Assembly (NCBI GenBank): GCA_002746685.1
Contig: PDQK01000016.1
Location: 1 to 33,872 of the forward strand
Reading direction: 5' to 3'
Length of the DNA stretch: 33,872 bases
From: Desulfobulbus propionicus
Lineage (GTDB): Bacteria; Desulfobacterota; Desulfobulbia; Desulfobulbales; Desulfobulbaceae
Shown here: piece by piece, positions 24,026 to 32,994 of the stretch
Numbering within the stretch: position 1 is the stretch's first letter
Layout: each line of letters begins with the position of its first letter
Translations under genes and position numbers: made by a program
Notes under the pieces: model-generated
Databases searched by the model: none
What the model was told of the DNA's origin: nothing
The model's input: only the letters and a program-made list of their open reading frames with translations

Positions 24026-24967
24026 ATGATTCAAATTAATGGATTAAGCCGTCATTATGGCGAGTTTAAGGCGGTTAATGATGTCTCTTTTGAGATTAAG
24101 CAAAAAGAGGTTGTCGGATTGCTCGGTCATAATGGTGCCGGGAAAACAACCATTATGAAAATGCTTACCGGTTATCTGGAGCCGACCTCCGGGAGCATAA
24201 CTGTTGGCGAGATGAAGGTAGGAGAAAAGACCGCTGCCATCCAGAAGCGGATCGGTTACCTGCCGGAAAACTGCCCTCTGTGGCCGGAGATGACCGTTAT
24301 AGATTACCTGGAATACCAGGCAACCCTGCATGGGATAAGTGCTTCAGCCCAACTGCAGTCAGTGGCCCGCGCCATTGGAAGAACTGGATTAACTGAAAAA
24401 GCAGATCAACTCATCGGTACCTTGTCTCGGGGGTATCGCCAGCGGGTTGGGGTGGCCCAGGCTATCCTGCATGATCCGGACATCATTATTTTAGATGAAC
24501 CGACCAACGGGCTTGATCCGGTGCAGATCACCCAGATGCGGAAACTGATCAGGGAGCTAGCGGAAAATGCAACCATCATCCTTTCCACCCACATCCTCCA
24601 GGAGGTTCAGGCCGTATGTGACCGCGTGTTGATCATGCATGCTGGTCAGATTGCTGTGGATTCCCAGCTCAAGGAACTGCAAACCGGACAGCACCTCACC
24701 GTTACCGTAAATACTCCTGGGGCAGCATCGTATCTGAACACTATCGAAGGGATAACCAAACCTGTGGGAGAACCTGTGGAGGAAGGTGGGCATTACCTGT
24801 ACACCGTACAGGCAGCAAACGACCTTGCTCCTGCTATTGCCCGGGCTGTGGTGGAAGCTGGCGATCAGTTGTACGGACTGCAGCAGGAAATGCACACCCT
24901 GGAAACTGTTTTTGCCCAGGTAAATGTTGCGGGAACCATGGAAACCAGGGAGGCTGCTCATGCTTAA
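24026..24967 (+). CDS. ABC transporter ATPase (GldA-like)
   Basis: ATP-binding subunit of an ABC-2-type exporter or of the Gld-like auxiliary system found with it. The 313-aa protein has Walker A GHNGAGKTT (34-42), Q-loop at PENCPLW, a variant signature LSRGYRQRVG (about 133-142, in place of LSGGQ), Walker B IIILDEPTNGLDP and the switch His in STHILQE. The C-terminal ~80 residues form the extra domain common in this subfamily. AGAGGAG lies 5-11 bases before the ATG. It overlaps the next gene by 8 bases (ATGCTTAA), so ATPase and permease are translationally coupled. The substrate is unknown. Confidence 0.92.
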   Translation: MIQINGLSRHYGEFKAVNDVSFEIKQKEVVGLLGHNGAGKTTIMKMLTGYLEPTSGSITVGEMKVGEKTAAIQKRIGYLPENCPLWPEMTVIDYLEYQATLHGISASAQLQSVARAIGRTGLTEKADQLIGTLSRGYRQRVGVAQAILHDPDIIILDEPTNGLDPVQITQMRKLIRELAENATIILSTHILQEVQAVCDRVLIMHAGQIAVDSQLKELQTGQHLTVTVNTPGAASYLNTIEGITKPVGEPVEEGGHYLYTVQAANDLAPAIARAVVEAGDQLYGLQQEMHTLETVFAQVNVAGTMETREAAHA

Positions 24968-27860
24968 GATATTCAAGGTCTGCTTCAAAGAGTTTAACAG
25001 CTTTTTTTCCACCCCGGCTGCCTGGTTGTTTTTGGGGGCCTTTCTCTTGGTTAATTTGTTCACCTTTTTCTGGGGTGAAGCTTTTTTTGCCCGCAACATA
25101 GCAGACATGAAACCGCTGTTTAAGTGGATGCCGGTGCTGCTTATCTTTTTGGTGGCAGCGCTCACCATGCGCTCCTGGTCAGAAGAGCGACGGGCTGGAA
25201 CCTTGGAGAGTTTGTTGACCAGCCCGGTGAGCCCTGTGCAACTGGTGCTGGGGAAGTTTTTTGCTGCCTTTGGGTTGGTGTTTGTGGCGCTGCTCTTAAC
25301 TGTGCCACTTGCCATTACCGTCTTTCTGCTTGGCCCGCTTGATTGGGGACCAGTGATTGGCGGCTATGTTGCCTCCCTGTTTCTTGCAGCTGCCTACATC
25401 GCCATCGGGCTCAACATGAGTAGCCGTACCGACAACCCTATTGTGGCGTTGATTCTTACCGTTGCTGTGGCAGGATTTTTCTACCTCATTGGATCTCCGC
25501 TGCTTACCACCTTGTTTGGCCATAGTGTCGGTGGATTCATGGAGCTTTTGGGAACAGGTTCCCGCTTTGATGCCATCACTCGAGGTGTACTGGATGTGCG
25601 GGATATCTGCTACTATCTGTCCCTGGTTGGCATTTTTTTAAGCCTCAACCTGTACAGTTTAGAGCGTATTCGCTGGGCTGGAAATGTTGCCCAGCCAAAC
25701 CACAAACGGGTGACCATCCTCACTGTACTTGCGGTGCTCAATTGTATCCTGGTCAACATCTGGCTGCATCCCATTGGTTGGGTACGGATGGATTTGACCC
25801 AAGGCAAGATGTACTCACTGTCAGATACGACCAAAAAGTATCTCGAACTGGTACAAGAACCCTTGCTGATTCGCGGCTATTTTTCTGAAAAGAGCCATCC
25901 TTTACTGGAACCCCTGGTACCGCAGATCAAGGATTTGCTTAAAGAATACCAGGTGGCCGGAGGGGATAAAGTGCGGGTGGAATTTGTTGATCCACATACC
26001 GATCAAACCCTTGAGCAGGAAGCAGCGGAAAAATTTAATATCCGTCCGGTTCCTTTCCGGATGGCCAGCCGTTACGAGGCTGGAGTGGTCAACTCCTACT
26101 TTAACCTGGCCATTGTCTATGGTGATCAGTTTGAAACCCTGTCTTTTGATGACCTTATTGACGTCAAGGCCCAGGGCACAGGAGAGCCCGAGGTACTGCT
26201 GAAAAATCCAGAATATGCCATCACTTCCAGCCTGCGTAAGGTGTCCAGCGCTTACCGTTCCGGCGGGAATGTGTTTGCTCACCTGCAGCAACCGCTCACC
26301 TTTCATGGCTATATCTCTGCTGATCAGCAACTCCCGGAGGTGCTGGTTGAACTTAAAATACAACTGATTGACATCCTTGAAGAACTCAAGCAGCAAAGCG
26401 GAGATAAACTCAGCGTCTCCATCCAGGATCCTGATGCCAACGGCGGACAGCTTGGAACCCAGCTCAACGAGCAGTATGGCTATGAACCGCAGATTGCAAG
26501 TCTGTTTGATCCGAAGCCCTTCTGGTTTTACATGCAGCTGCAGGGAGCAGGGGAGACGGTTCAGGTACCCCTGCCAGGTGAACTCAACCGGGAGGATCTG
26601 AAGCGCTCCATTGAATCAGCTGTGCAGCGTATGGCACCGGGGTATCTTAAGACCATTGCCCTGGTAACCCCGCCCGCTCCCCAGCAGAATCCCTACATGC
26701 CAGTTCAACCGGGTAAACGGTATGGGGCGCTGCGTGAGATGCTGGCTGAAAATGTACGAGTGAAAGATACAGACCTCAAAGAAGGGCAGGTACCCGCTGA
26801 TGCCGACCTGCTGCTTCTGCTGGGGCCGGAAAATCTGGATGAAAACCAACTTTTTGCTCTGGATCAGTTCCTTATGCAGGGTGGCACAGTGGTGGCTGCA
26901 ACCTCTGCCTATGACGTAAGTATAACCAATACCTTGCAGGCAAAACCTCATCATTCCGGGTTGGAAGAGTGGTTGCTCCACAATGGGTTGACCATTGAAA
27001 AGTCCATGGTGCTTGATCCGCAGAATGCCTCCCTGCCTGTCCCTGTACAACGACAAATCGGCCCTTTAACGGTAAACGAGATCCAGATGATGCCTTATCC
27101 CCATTTTCCAGATATTCGGGGGGCCGGGATGAACGCTGACAATCCCGTTACCGCAAACCTTGGTCAGTTAACGTTGAACTGGGCTTCGCCGCTGCTTGTT
27201 GATAAGGAAAAAAATCACAACAGGAAGGTCGAAGAGCTGCTCCATTCGTCCCCCAAAACCTGGACATCTGATGTCTTGAACATCCTGCCGGATTATGACC
27301 GCTATCCAGACTCTGGCTTTTCCAGAAGCGATGCCGAGTCCTCAGAGCTTTTAGCTGTTGCTGTGTCCGGTGGGTTCACTTCTTTTTTTGAGGGAAAACA
27401 ATCACCTTTACTGTCAAAAAAAGATGAATCACAGCCGCTTCAAGCAGAGCTGCAAGGAGCAGAAGAACGTGAAGAAGAAACCAAAGAAGAGCCGCAAATA
27501 AGCGGTGTTATTAAACGCTCTTCCGACTCTGCCCGCCTTATCCTGATCAGCTCTAACAGCTTTGCAAGCGACAAGGTGATCAGCCTGATGTCACAAGGTT
27601 CAGGAACACCGTATCTGAAAGGGGTGGATTTTCTCCAAAACGCCATAGACTGGTCGTTGGATGATCAGGGACTCATGTCCATTCGATCCAGGGCCCAGTT
27701 TGCCCGGATGTTGGTACCCATGGGGCAATCAGCCAAGCTGTTTTGGGAATACCTGAATTACGGCCTGGCGCTGGCCGGACTTGGCCTTGTCTGGGGATGG
27801 CGAAGCTGGGGGCGTAAACGCAGACAACGCCACTATGCACAGGTTTTAGCGGAGGTGTAA
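24960..27860 (+). CDS. Fused ABC-2 permease / GldG-like auxiliary protein
   Basis: A 966-aa fusion. The first ~240 residues are an ABC-2 (GldF-type) permease with six membrane spans, including SFFSTPAAWLFLGAFLLVNLFTFF and ALTMRSWSEERRAGTLESLLTSPV, the usual signature loop. After a further helix (about 258-278, VTILTVLAVLNCILVNIW) comes a large periplasmic GldG-like domain (DUF7088/ABC_transp_aux type) with LVQEPLLIRGYFSEKSHPLL and a flavodoxin-like core (ADLLLLLGPENLDE). An acidic, Glu-rich linker sits near 835-850, and a last membrane helix near 930-950 ends in basic residues. In many bacteria permease and GldG-like part are separate genes. Start ATG 24960 lies inside the ATPase stop region. 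Function probably envelope-related but unproven. Confidence 0.88.
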   Translation: MLKIFKVCFKEFNSFFSTPAAWLFLGAFLLVNLFTFFWGEAFFARNIADMKPLFKWMPVLLIFLVAALTMRSWSEERRAGTLESLLTSPVSPVQLVLGKFFAAFGLVFVALLLTVPLAITVFLLGPLDWGPVIGGYVASLFLAAAYIAIGLNMSSRTDNPIVALILTVAVAGFFYLIGSPLLTTLFGHSVGGFMELLGTGSRFDAITRGVLDVRDICYYLSLVGIFLSLNLYSLERIRWAGNVAQPNHKRVTILTVLAVLNCILVNIWLHPIGWVRMDLTQGKMYSLSDTTKKYLELVQEPLLIRGYFSEKSHPLLEPLVPQIKDLLKEYQVAGGDKVRVEFVDPHTDQTLEQEAAEKFNIRPVPFRMASRYEAGVVNSYFNLAIVYGDQFETLSFDDLIDVKAQGTGEPEVLLKNPEYAITSSLRKVSSAYRSGGNVFAHLQQPLTFHGYISADQQLPEVLVELKIQLIDILEELKQQSGDKLSVSIQDPDANGGQLGTQLNEQYGYEPQIASLFDPKPFWFYMQLQGAGETVQVPLPGELNREDLKRSIESAVQRMAPGYLKTIALVTPPAPQQNPYMPVQPGKRYGALREMLAENVRVKDTDLKEGQVPADADLLLLLGPENLDENQLFALDQFLMQGGTVVAATSAYDVSITNTLQAKPHHSGLEEWLLHNGLTIEKSMVLDPQNASLPVPVQRQIGPLTVNEIQMMPYPHFPDIRGAGMNADNPVTANLGQLTLNWASPLLVDKEKNHNRKVEELLHSSPKTWTSDVLNILPDYDRYPDSGFSRSDAESSELLAVAVSGGFTSFFEGKQSPLLSKKDESQPLQAELQGAEEREEETKEEPQISGVIKRSSDSARLILISSNSFASDKVISLMSQGSGTPYLKGVDFLQNAIDWSLDDQGLMSIRSRAQFARMLVPMGQSAKLFWEYLNYGLALAGLGLVWGWRSWGRKRRQRHYAQVLAEV

Positions 27861-27861
27861 G

Positions 27862-28872
27862 ATGAAAAAGAAAAAAAGTATACTGTTACTGGGCGTCCTT
27901 GCAGCAGCACAGCTGGTTCTGGTTGGTGTGAACTGGAAGGATAACCGGCCGCTGGTTTCCAAGGTAGAACGGAGCGAGCTGTTGAGCTTTGAGCGGCAGC
28001 ATATTGATGGACTGACGATTTTTGGTGATGGTCAAAAGCTGTCTTTGTCTAAAACAGAAAATGGCTGGCAGACCGCAGCTGGTTTCCCAGCAGATAAGCA
28101 TAAAATTGATGGGTTATTGCTGCGGCTAAAGGATCTCCAGTTTGGAATGCCGGTTGCCACCAGTGCTGAAGCACTCAAGCGCTTTAAGGTTGCTGAGGAT
28201 ACGTACAATCGCAGGCTCCAACTTAAAGCAGCTGATACCATCATAGCGGATTTTTACCTGGGAACAGGAGCTGGTGCGCGCCACAGCCATGCTCGCAGAG
28301 CTGATCAGGATGCGGTCTATGCTGTGGCCTTGGGGAACTATGATGTGCCGGTTGCTGTTGATGAATGGCAGGATAAAACTCTCCTCCAGTTCAGAGAAGA
28401 TGAGGTGACGGGGCTCACCTCAGGAGATGTCCAGGTCAAGCGGGTAGTCATCCCTGCAGAGGGAGAGGAAAAGGAGATGGTACGCTGGAAATCAGTGAAT
28501 CCTCAAGCAGCAAACCTGATGGAAGAACAGGTACAATCCTGTGTGTCTGCTCTTGCAGGAATCTCCATTGGTAAGGTGCTTGGAAAAACACCTCCGGAAA
28601 TTGATGAGAAAGGGGCGCAGCTGGGCCTTGAACTGTCCATGAAAGAGAGTGCGAGAACGTACCAGTTCAATAAGTTACAAGACGGGAAAGAGTTTCTGCT
28701 CAAGGTTGCTGACTTTGATGAATACTTTCAGCTTGAAAGCTATGTGGTTGATCCCATCCTTAAACAATGCGTTGGAGCACAATGGATAGTAACGGAAGAG
28801 ACGCCAGAAGTTGGCAGCGAAGAACAACCCCAAACTCCAGCTCAGGTAAGTGAGCAGCCTGCAGTAGATTAG
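27862..28872 (+). CDS. DUF4340 domain protein of the ABC/Gld-like operon
   Basis: A 336-aa protein with an N-terminal signal anchor (MKKKKSILLLGVLAAAQLVLVGVNW) and a periplasmic DUF4340 region with the typical internal repeat: a 'L.l.k.e.gW....g..ad..ki..ll..L..l' block at about 60-95, then FYLGTGAGARHSHARRADQDAVYAV near 125-150 and a second block after 180. It ends in a Gln/Pro/Glu-rich tail. DUF4340 proteins regularly follow GldG-like genes and probably work with them; the biochemical role is unknown. It starts one base after the previous stop, with GGAGG overlapping that gene's end, and a terminator follows. Confidence 0.88.
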   Translation: MKKKKSILLLGVLAAAQLVLVGVNWKDNRPLVSKVERSELLSFERQHIDGLTIFGDGQKLSLSKTENGWQTAAGFPADKHKIDGLLLRLKDLQFGMPVATSAEALKRFKVAEDTYNRRLQLKAADTIIADFYLGTGAGARHSHARRADQDAVYAVALGNYDVPVAVDEWQDKTLLQFREDEVTGLTSGDVQVKRVVIPAEGEEKEMVRWKSVNPQAANLMEEQVQSCVSALAGISIGKVLGKTPPEIDEKGAQLGLELSMKESARTYQFNKLQDGKEFLLKVADFDEYFQLESYVVDPILKQCVGAQWIVTEETPEVGSEEQPQTPAQVSEQPAVD

Positions 28873-28888
28873 GGCGTTGACTCAAAAC

Positions 28889-28923
28889 AAAAAGGCGGAG
28901 AGCAAGCACTTCTCCGCCTTTTT
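28889..28923 (+). terminator. Rho-independent terminator after the DUF4340 gene
   Basis: AAAAAGGCGGAGA (28889-28901) and TCTCCGCCTTTTT (28911-28923) form a perfect 13-base stem with a 9-base loop, followed by GTCTTTTTC. It may also serve the minus strand. Confidence 0.92.
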
Positions 28924-28983
28924 GTCTTTTTCTGGAAAATACGATGTGACGCCTGGCCCCTCAGCTCCCTGCTGCGTGTTTCG

Positions 28984-29073
28984 TGATCCTTTGAAGGTGG
29001 GCCTGCGTTTTTCAATAAAAGCGGTGGTTCCTTCCTGGGCGTCTTATGAAACAGATCTCAGGATTGAAAAACC
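28984..29073 (-). pseudogene. Enoyl-CoA hydratase/isomerase C-terminal remnant
   Basis: Read on the minus strand, 29073 to 28984 gives GFSILRSVS, a TAA stop, and then DAQEGTTAFIEKRRPTFKGS. The latter is the C-terminal helix signature of the crotonase superfamily, usually 'D..EG..AFLEKR.P.F.G'. Nothing recognisable as the crotonase core lies upstream and the normal stop after the final residues is lost. It is a small relic between the ABC operon and the fbp operon, evidence that a beta-oxidation-type gene was deleted here. Confidence 0.65.
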
Positions 29074-29141
29074 TTCCTCTCACTGGAAAGGCACTGCGGC
29101 ACCAATAGCGCCATTTCTTCACCATGCCAACCTCTTAACCT

Positions 29142-30200
29142 TCATTGCTCAACGGCAAAGATAAAAACGTTTTTTGTATCAAGGGTAAAAAAAAGTTCAG
29201 CTCCAACTGCAGGGAGCGTATCCGCCTGAATTCTCACCAGAATGGAGGCCTCCGTGTTTGCCTTTGATAAAGGGCTTAGACGGAGCTGGATGACATTACC
29301 AAGCAGTCGGGCATCAAGCACCTTCATCTTGAGAGCCGTCGCTGCATCAGGCTGACAGGGCCGGAACGCCTCGGGGCGAATGAAAACATTCACCTCAGCT
29401 CCTTCACTATATTGATCAGCGTTAACAGCGCCCACAACCGTGTTCACCACTCCCTTTGCAACCTTTCCCTGGAAATGGTTCATCTGGCCAAAGAGCCCGG
29501 CAACATATTCATTGGCAGGCGAATAGAGGATTTCCTCTGGTGTCCCATTCTGAATAACCAAGCCCCCATGCATAACCAGAATAAGGTCAGACATGTACAT
29601 CGCCTCTTCCGGGTCATGGGTTACCATCAGGGTCGTAATATTGTGTTTTTTCAGGTACCCGCCAATCTGCTCCCGCATCTCCATGCGCCGCGAAATATCA
29701 AGACCGGAAAACGGTTCATCAAGCAACATGAGTTTCGGTTTCGGTGCCAGCGCACGCAACAAGGCAACACGTTGCTGCTGACCGCCTGAAAGGGTATGGG
29801 GATAACTTTTTTCCAGCCCTTTAATACCTATATCCTCCATAGCCTTATGGATATGATCCATATCCTGCCGTTTATTTTTAGGAACTCCGTAAAGGATATT
29901 ATCCATCACTCTGAGATGTGGAAACAGCGCGTAATCCTGAAACATCATCCCGACTTTTCGTTTCTCCGGGGCAATGTGGATCTGTTTATCCTTGGCCACA
30001 CAGGTGCCATCAATGGTAATGGTGCCTTTTTGCACCTGCTCAAGCCCGGCCGCGAGTCTAAGGAGCGTGGTTTTTCCACATCCCGACGGCCCCAACAGAC
30101 AAACAAATTCTCCTGTCCCCAAAGAAAGACTGACGTTGTGAAGAACCTGGTGTTCCCGAGTAAAAGAATGGGAAATAGTATCCATTTTAAGAATATGCAT
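29142..30200 (-). CDS. fbpC: Ferric iron ABC transporter ATPase FbpC
   Basis: ATP-binding subunit of an FbpABC-type Fe3+ importer on the cytoplasmic face of the inner membrane. The 352-aa protein has Walker A GPSGCGKTT (about 38-46), Q-loop FQDYALFPHL, signature LSGGQQQRV (about 138-146), Walker B MLLDEPFSGLD and the switch His in VTHDPEEA. The C-terminal third is a TOBE-type regulatory domain (VFIRPEAFRP and following), usual for this subfamily. The ATG is three bases after the fbpB stop. Closely related ATPases serve spermidine or sulfate uptake; the neighbouring FutA/FbpA-type binding protein makes iron the best call. Confidence 0.92.
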   Translation of the reverse strand: MHILKMDTISHSFTREHQVLHNVSLSLGTGEFVCLLGPSGCGKTTLLRLAAGLEQVQKGTITIDGTCVAKDKQIHIAPEKRKVGMMFQDYALFPHLRVMDNILYGVPKNKRQDMDHIHKAMEDIGIKGLEKSYPHTLSGGQQQRVALLRALAPKPKLMLLDEPFSGLDISRRMEMREQIGGYLKKHNITTLMVTHDPEEAMYMSDLILVMHGGLVIQNGTPEEILYSPANEYVAGLFGQMNHFQGKVAKGVVNTVVGAVNADQYSEGAEVNVFIRPEAFRPCQPDAATALKMKVLDARLLGNVIQLRLSPLSKANTEASILVRIQADTLPAVGAELFFTLDTKNVFIFAVEQ

Positions 30201-30203
30201 AAT

Positions 30204-31874
30204 TTACTCTGCTGCCTTTTCTCCAGGACGTCCCTGACGAATCCCCATGCTCAGTAAAATGACAGGAAGGATGCCCGTTGCAACGATAGTCAGGGCCGCA
30301 AGAGAAGCTTCCTCAAGCAGTTCGTCAGAGGCATATTGATAGACAAAGGTGGCCAGCGTCTCGAAATTAAAAGGACGCAGGATGATGGTTAGCGGTAATT
30401 CCTTCATGCAATCGACAAAAACCAGCAGGACAGCAGTGAGCAGTGAGCTGCGTATCAGCGGGAAATGGAGCCTGCCAAGGGTCGCAAGAGGCCCAGCCCC
30501 AAGCGTCCGCGAGGCACCTTCCAGTGAGGGAGTCACCTTTACAAGGCCCGACTCAGCGCTGCCGAACCCGAGGGCAAGGAAGCGAACCACATAGCCAAAT
30601 ATCACGGCTCCGGTGGTGCCGCTCAACAGTAACCCGGTACTGATCCCAAAACTGTTTCGCATAAAAGCATCAATGGTGTTATCGATGGCACCAAAAGGAA
30701 TCATAATTCCCACAGCCAGGACAGCACCTGGAATGGCGTAGCCGGTAGAAGCAAAGCGAGCCGCAGCTTTTATCGCAGCAGACCCGCTGAGCCGAACTCC
30801 GTACACAAGAAAAAGGCCGACCAGGGTACAAATTAAGGCAGCACTGCCAGACAGCAGCAGGCTGTTTACAAAAAACGAAATACAATTTGCTTCAAGCGTC
30901 GCCTGATAATGCGTTATAGCATACTTGAGCAGGATTGAGGTCGGGAGGGCAAAGCCCAAAAGGACCGGCGAAAAACAGGCAATACTCAGCAGCCAGCCTT
31001 TCCAGCCTGTTATCTGGGCAGGCGAGATAGGCGCATACTTCCCTGTGGCATGTTGAAAACTTCGCTGTCCTCTCCCCCATCGCTCCAGGGCGATAAGCGC
31101 GAGGATAAACAGGAGGAGTACAACTGCTATCTGCGCTGCACCGGCAACAGAGTTCATGTTGAACCACACATCGAAAATGCCGGCAGTAAAGGTCTTTACT
31201 GCAAAAAAGTCAACGGTTCCGAAATCATTTAAGCTTTCCATCAACACAAGGCTCAGCCCAATCACGATGGATGGCCTGGCCAGCGGAAGCGCGACCCGCA
31301 AAAAACTGCCCCAGGCTCCTGATCCCAGGGTCCGGCTGACTTCAAGAACGCACAGGCATTGTTCTAGAAAAGCTGCCCGCGAGAGGAGATACACATAAGG
31401 GTACAGGGTGAGCGACATCATGCTGATCGCTCCACCCAGAGAGCGGATTTCAAAAAAATAGTAGTCCTGGGGGGAACTCCAGCCGAAGATGTCCCGCAGG
31501 AGGCCCTGAACAGGTCCTGCGTATTCAAGCAGATCCGTATACACAAAGGCTATCAGGTAGGACGGCATGGCAATGGGGAGCAGCAGGCCCCATTCCAGGA
31601 ACCTGCTGCCGGGGAAGCGGCACATGGTGACTAGCCACGCGGTCAAGACCCCGATAAACAAGGTGCAGACACCAACTCCCAGCATTAACAGCAGGGAGGT
31701 GGTGATATAGTTTGGTAGTACGGTGGAGGCGAGATGCTGCCAGATCCCCTTGTTATCGCCCAGACAAAGATAAAAGACAGCCAGGATGGGGAGACCAATG
31801 AGCAGACAGACAACCCCGGTTCCAGCTCCCCAGACAGAGAAACCGGGTCGTAAATGCTTTAGTACAGGAGTAAT
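30204..31874 (-). CDS. fbpB: Ferric iron ABC transporter permease FbpB, ATT start
   Basis: Inner-membrane permease with two fused binding-protein-dependent transport domains (about 12 spans). The EAA loops are VSRTLGSGAWGSFLRVALPLARP in the first half and ASRTLGAGPLATLGRLHFPLI in the second. The first ATG (31685) would remove the first membrane span and has no ribosome site. The frame stays open to 31961 and encodes family-like sequence: RPGFSVWGAGTGVVCLLIG (span 1) and WQHLASTVLPNYITTSLLL. No ATG, GTG or TTG lies there, but GGAGGG (31887-31882) is 7 bases before an in-frame ATT at 31874, which I take as start, giving 556 aa, the usual FbpB size. An ATG-to-ATT change or sequence error is the alternative. 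Confidence 0.85.
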   Translation of the reverse strand: MTPVLKHLRPGFSVWGAGTGVVCLLIGLPILAVFYLCLGDNKGIWQHLASTVLPNYITTSLLLMLGVGVCTLFIGVLTAWLVTMCRFPGSRFLEWGLLLPIAMPSYLIAFVYTDLLEYAGPVQGLLRDIFGWSSPQDYYFFEIRSLGGAISMMSLTLYPYVYLLSRAAFLEQCLCVLEVSRTLGSGAWGSFLRVALPLARPSIVIGLSLVLMESLNDFGTVDFFAVKTFTAGIFDVWFNMNSVAGAAQIAVVLLLFILALIALERWGRGQRSFQHATGKYAPISPAQITGWKGWLLSIACFSPVLLGFALPTSILLKYAITHYQATLEANCISFFVNSLLLSGSAALICTLVGLFLVYGVRLSGSAAIKAAARFASTGYAIPGAVLAVGIMIPFGAIDNTIDAFMRNSFGISTGLLLSGTTGAVIFGYVVRFLALGFGSAESGLVKVTPSLEGASRTLGAGPLATLGRLHFPLIRSSLLTAVLLVFVDCMKELPLTIILRPFNFETLATFVYQYASDELLEEASLAALTIVATGILPVILLSMGIRQGRPGEKAAE

Positions 31875-31877
31875 GGT

Positions 31878-31900
31878 AAAGCCCTCCTGGTAAGGGCTTT
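31878..31900 (-). promoter_or_regulatory. Hairpin holding the fbpB ribosome binding site
   Basis: On the minus strand AAAGCCCT, a TACCAGG loop and AGGGCTTT form a perfect 8-base stem directly before fbpB. The Shine-Dalgarno GGAGGG lies in the loop and 3' arm, so folding would hide it. The same hairpin in the 94-base fbpA-fbpB gap could also act as an attenuator that keeps permease levels below binding-protein levels. Confidence 0.6.
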
Positions 31901-31968
31901 TGATACTGTCAAGCTCTGCGCCCCCACGCTTATGAAAACACGTTAGGTGAAAATTTCAGGCTTAGAGC

Positions 31969-32994
31969 CTAGTTGTCAAACCCAACCTCATCGACCAGTT
32001 TACTTGCAGCGGTTCTCTGCTTTGCTACTTCTGCCAGGCTGATTTGATCCTTTTTGAAATCTCCAAGGCGGGCAGTGACGCTATCAGCATCCACGCCCTT
32101 GATCACAGGATATTCAAAGTTCTGCTGTGCATAGATTTTCTGCGCTTCAGGGCTTGCCAGATACTCAATGAGTTTAAGTGCAGCTGCCTTGTTTTTAGAA
32201 CTCTTCAGTACGCCAGCACCGCTGATATTCATGTGAGCACCGCGGTCATTCTGGTTGGGGAATACCACTCTGATGGAGTCAGCCCACTTCTTTTGCTCAG
32301 GTTTCTTCTCATTGGTGACCATTTTGCCGTAATAATAGGTGTTACCGATCCCAAGGTCGCACTCACCCTCGAAAATAGCTTTTGCCTGCGCCCGGTCATT
32401 CCCCTGAGGCTTCCGCGCCAGGTTGTCCTTAAAGCCGCTGAGCCATTTTTTGGCGTCGTCAATGCCATGATGGGCAATCATGGAAGCGATCAGTGAGATA
32501 TTATACACATGCTTTCCTGAACGGATACAAATCTTCCCCTTATACTTCGGGTCTGCCAGGGATTCATAGGTAAAAGTTTCATCCATGGGGATTCTGTCTT
32601 TTGACGCATAGATAACTCTTGAGCGTTGGGTCAGACCATACCATTTACCCTGCGGATCACGAAGGTGAGCAGGAATAGCCGCTTCCAGTACTTTAGAGCT
32701 TGTATCTGCAAGCACTCCGGCTTCAACCATATCATTCAACCTGCCGATATCAACCGTAAGCACAAGGTCGGCAGGGGAATGAGCACCTTCTGCCTTTATC
32801 CTTTCCAGCATCCCCTTTTTAGCATATACCACATTCACCTTAACGCCGGTTTTTGCGGTAAAGGCATCCATCAGGGGTTGAATGAGAAAAGGCTGGCGAT
32901 ACGAATAGAGATTGATTTCATCGGCACCGTAGACCGGGAGGGCCATTGACACCAGTACCACAGCAGCAACAGCCAATTGACACAATTTTTTCAT
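31969..32994 (-). CDS. fbpA: Periplasmic ferric iron-binding protein FbpA/FutA-type
   Basis: Periplasmic solute-binding protein that delivers Fe3+ to FbpBC. The 341-aa protein has a clear signal peptide (MKKLCQLAVAAVVLVSMALPVYGA, cleavage before DEINLY). Characteristic segments are INLYSYRQPFLIQPLMDAF, GLTQRSRVIYAS and IGNTYYYGKM (about 218-227), whose tyrosines are the iron ligands in this class; the early LYSYRQ tyrosines add to the site. End of protein is normal. It heads the minus-strand operon fbpA-fbpB-fbpC. TGAGG lies about 10 bases before the ATG. A clear Fur box was not found upstream, though the region is AT-rich. Confidence 0.93.
   Translation of the reverse strand: MKKLCQLAVAAVVLVSMALPVYGADEINLYSYRQPFLIQPLMDAFTAKTGVKVNVVYAKKGMLERIKAEGAHSPADLVLTVDIGRLNDMVEAGVLADTSSKVLEAAIPAHLRDPQGKWYGLTQRSRVIYASKDRIPMDETFTYESLADPKYKGKICIRSGKHVYNISLIASMIAHHGIDDAKKWLSGFKDNLARKPQGNDRAQAKAIFEGECDLGIGNTYYYGKMVTNEKKPEQKKWADSIRVVFPNQNDRGAHMNISGAGVLKSSKNKAAALKLIEYLASPEAQKIYAQQNFEYPVIKGVDADSVTARLGDFKKDQISLAEVAKQRTAASKLVDEVGFDN

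Noticed and set aside
24557..25315. A 252-codon minus-strand frame across the ABC ATPase/permease junction.
   Set aside because: Serine/lysine-rich shadow of the real genes with no family features.
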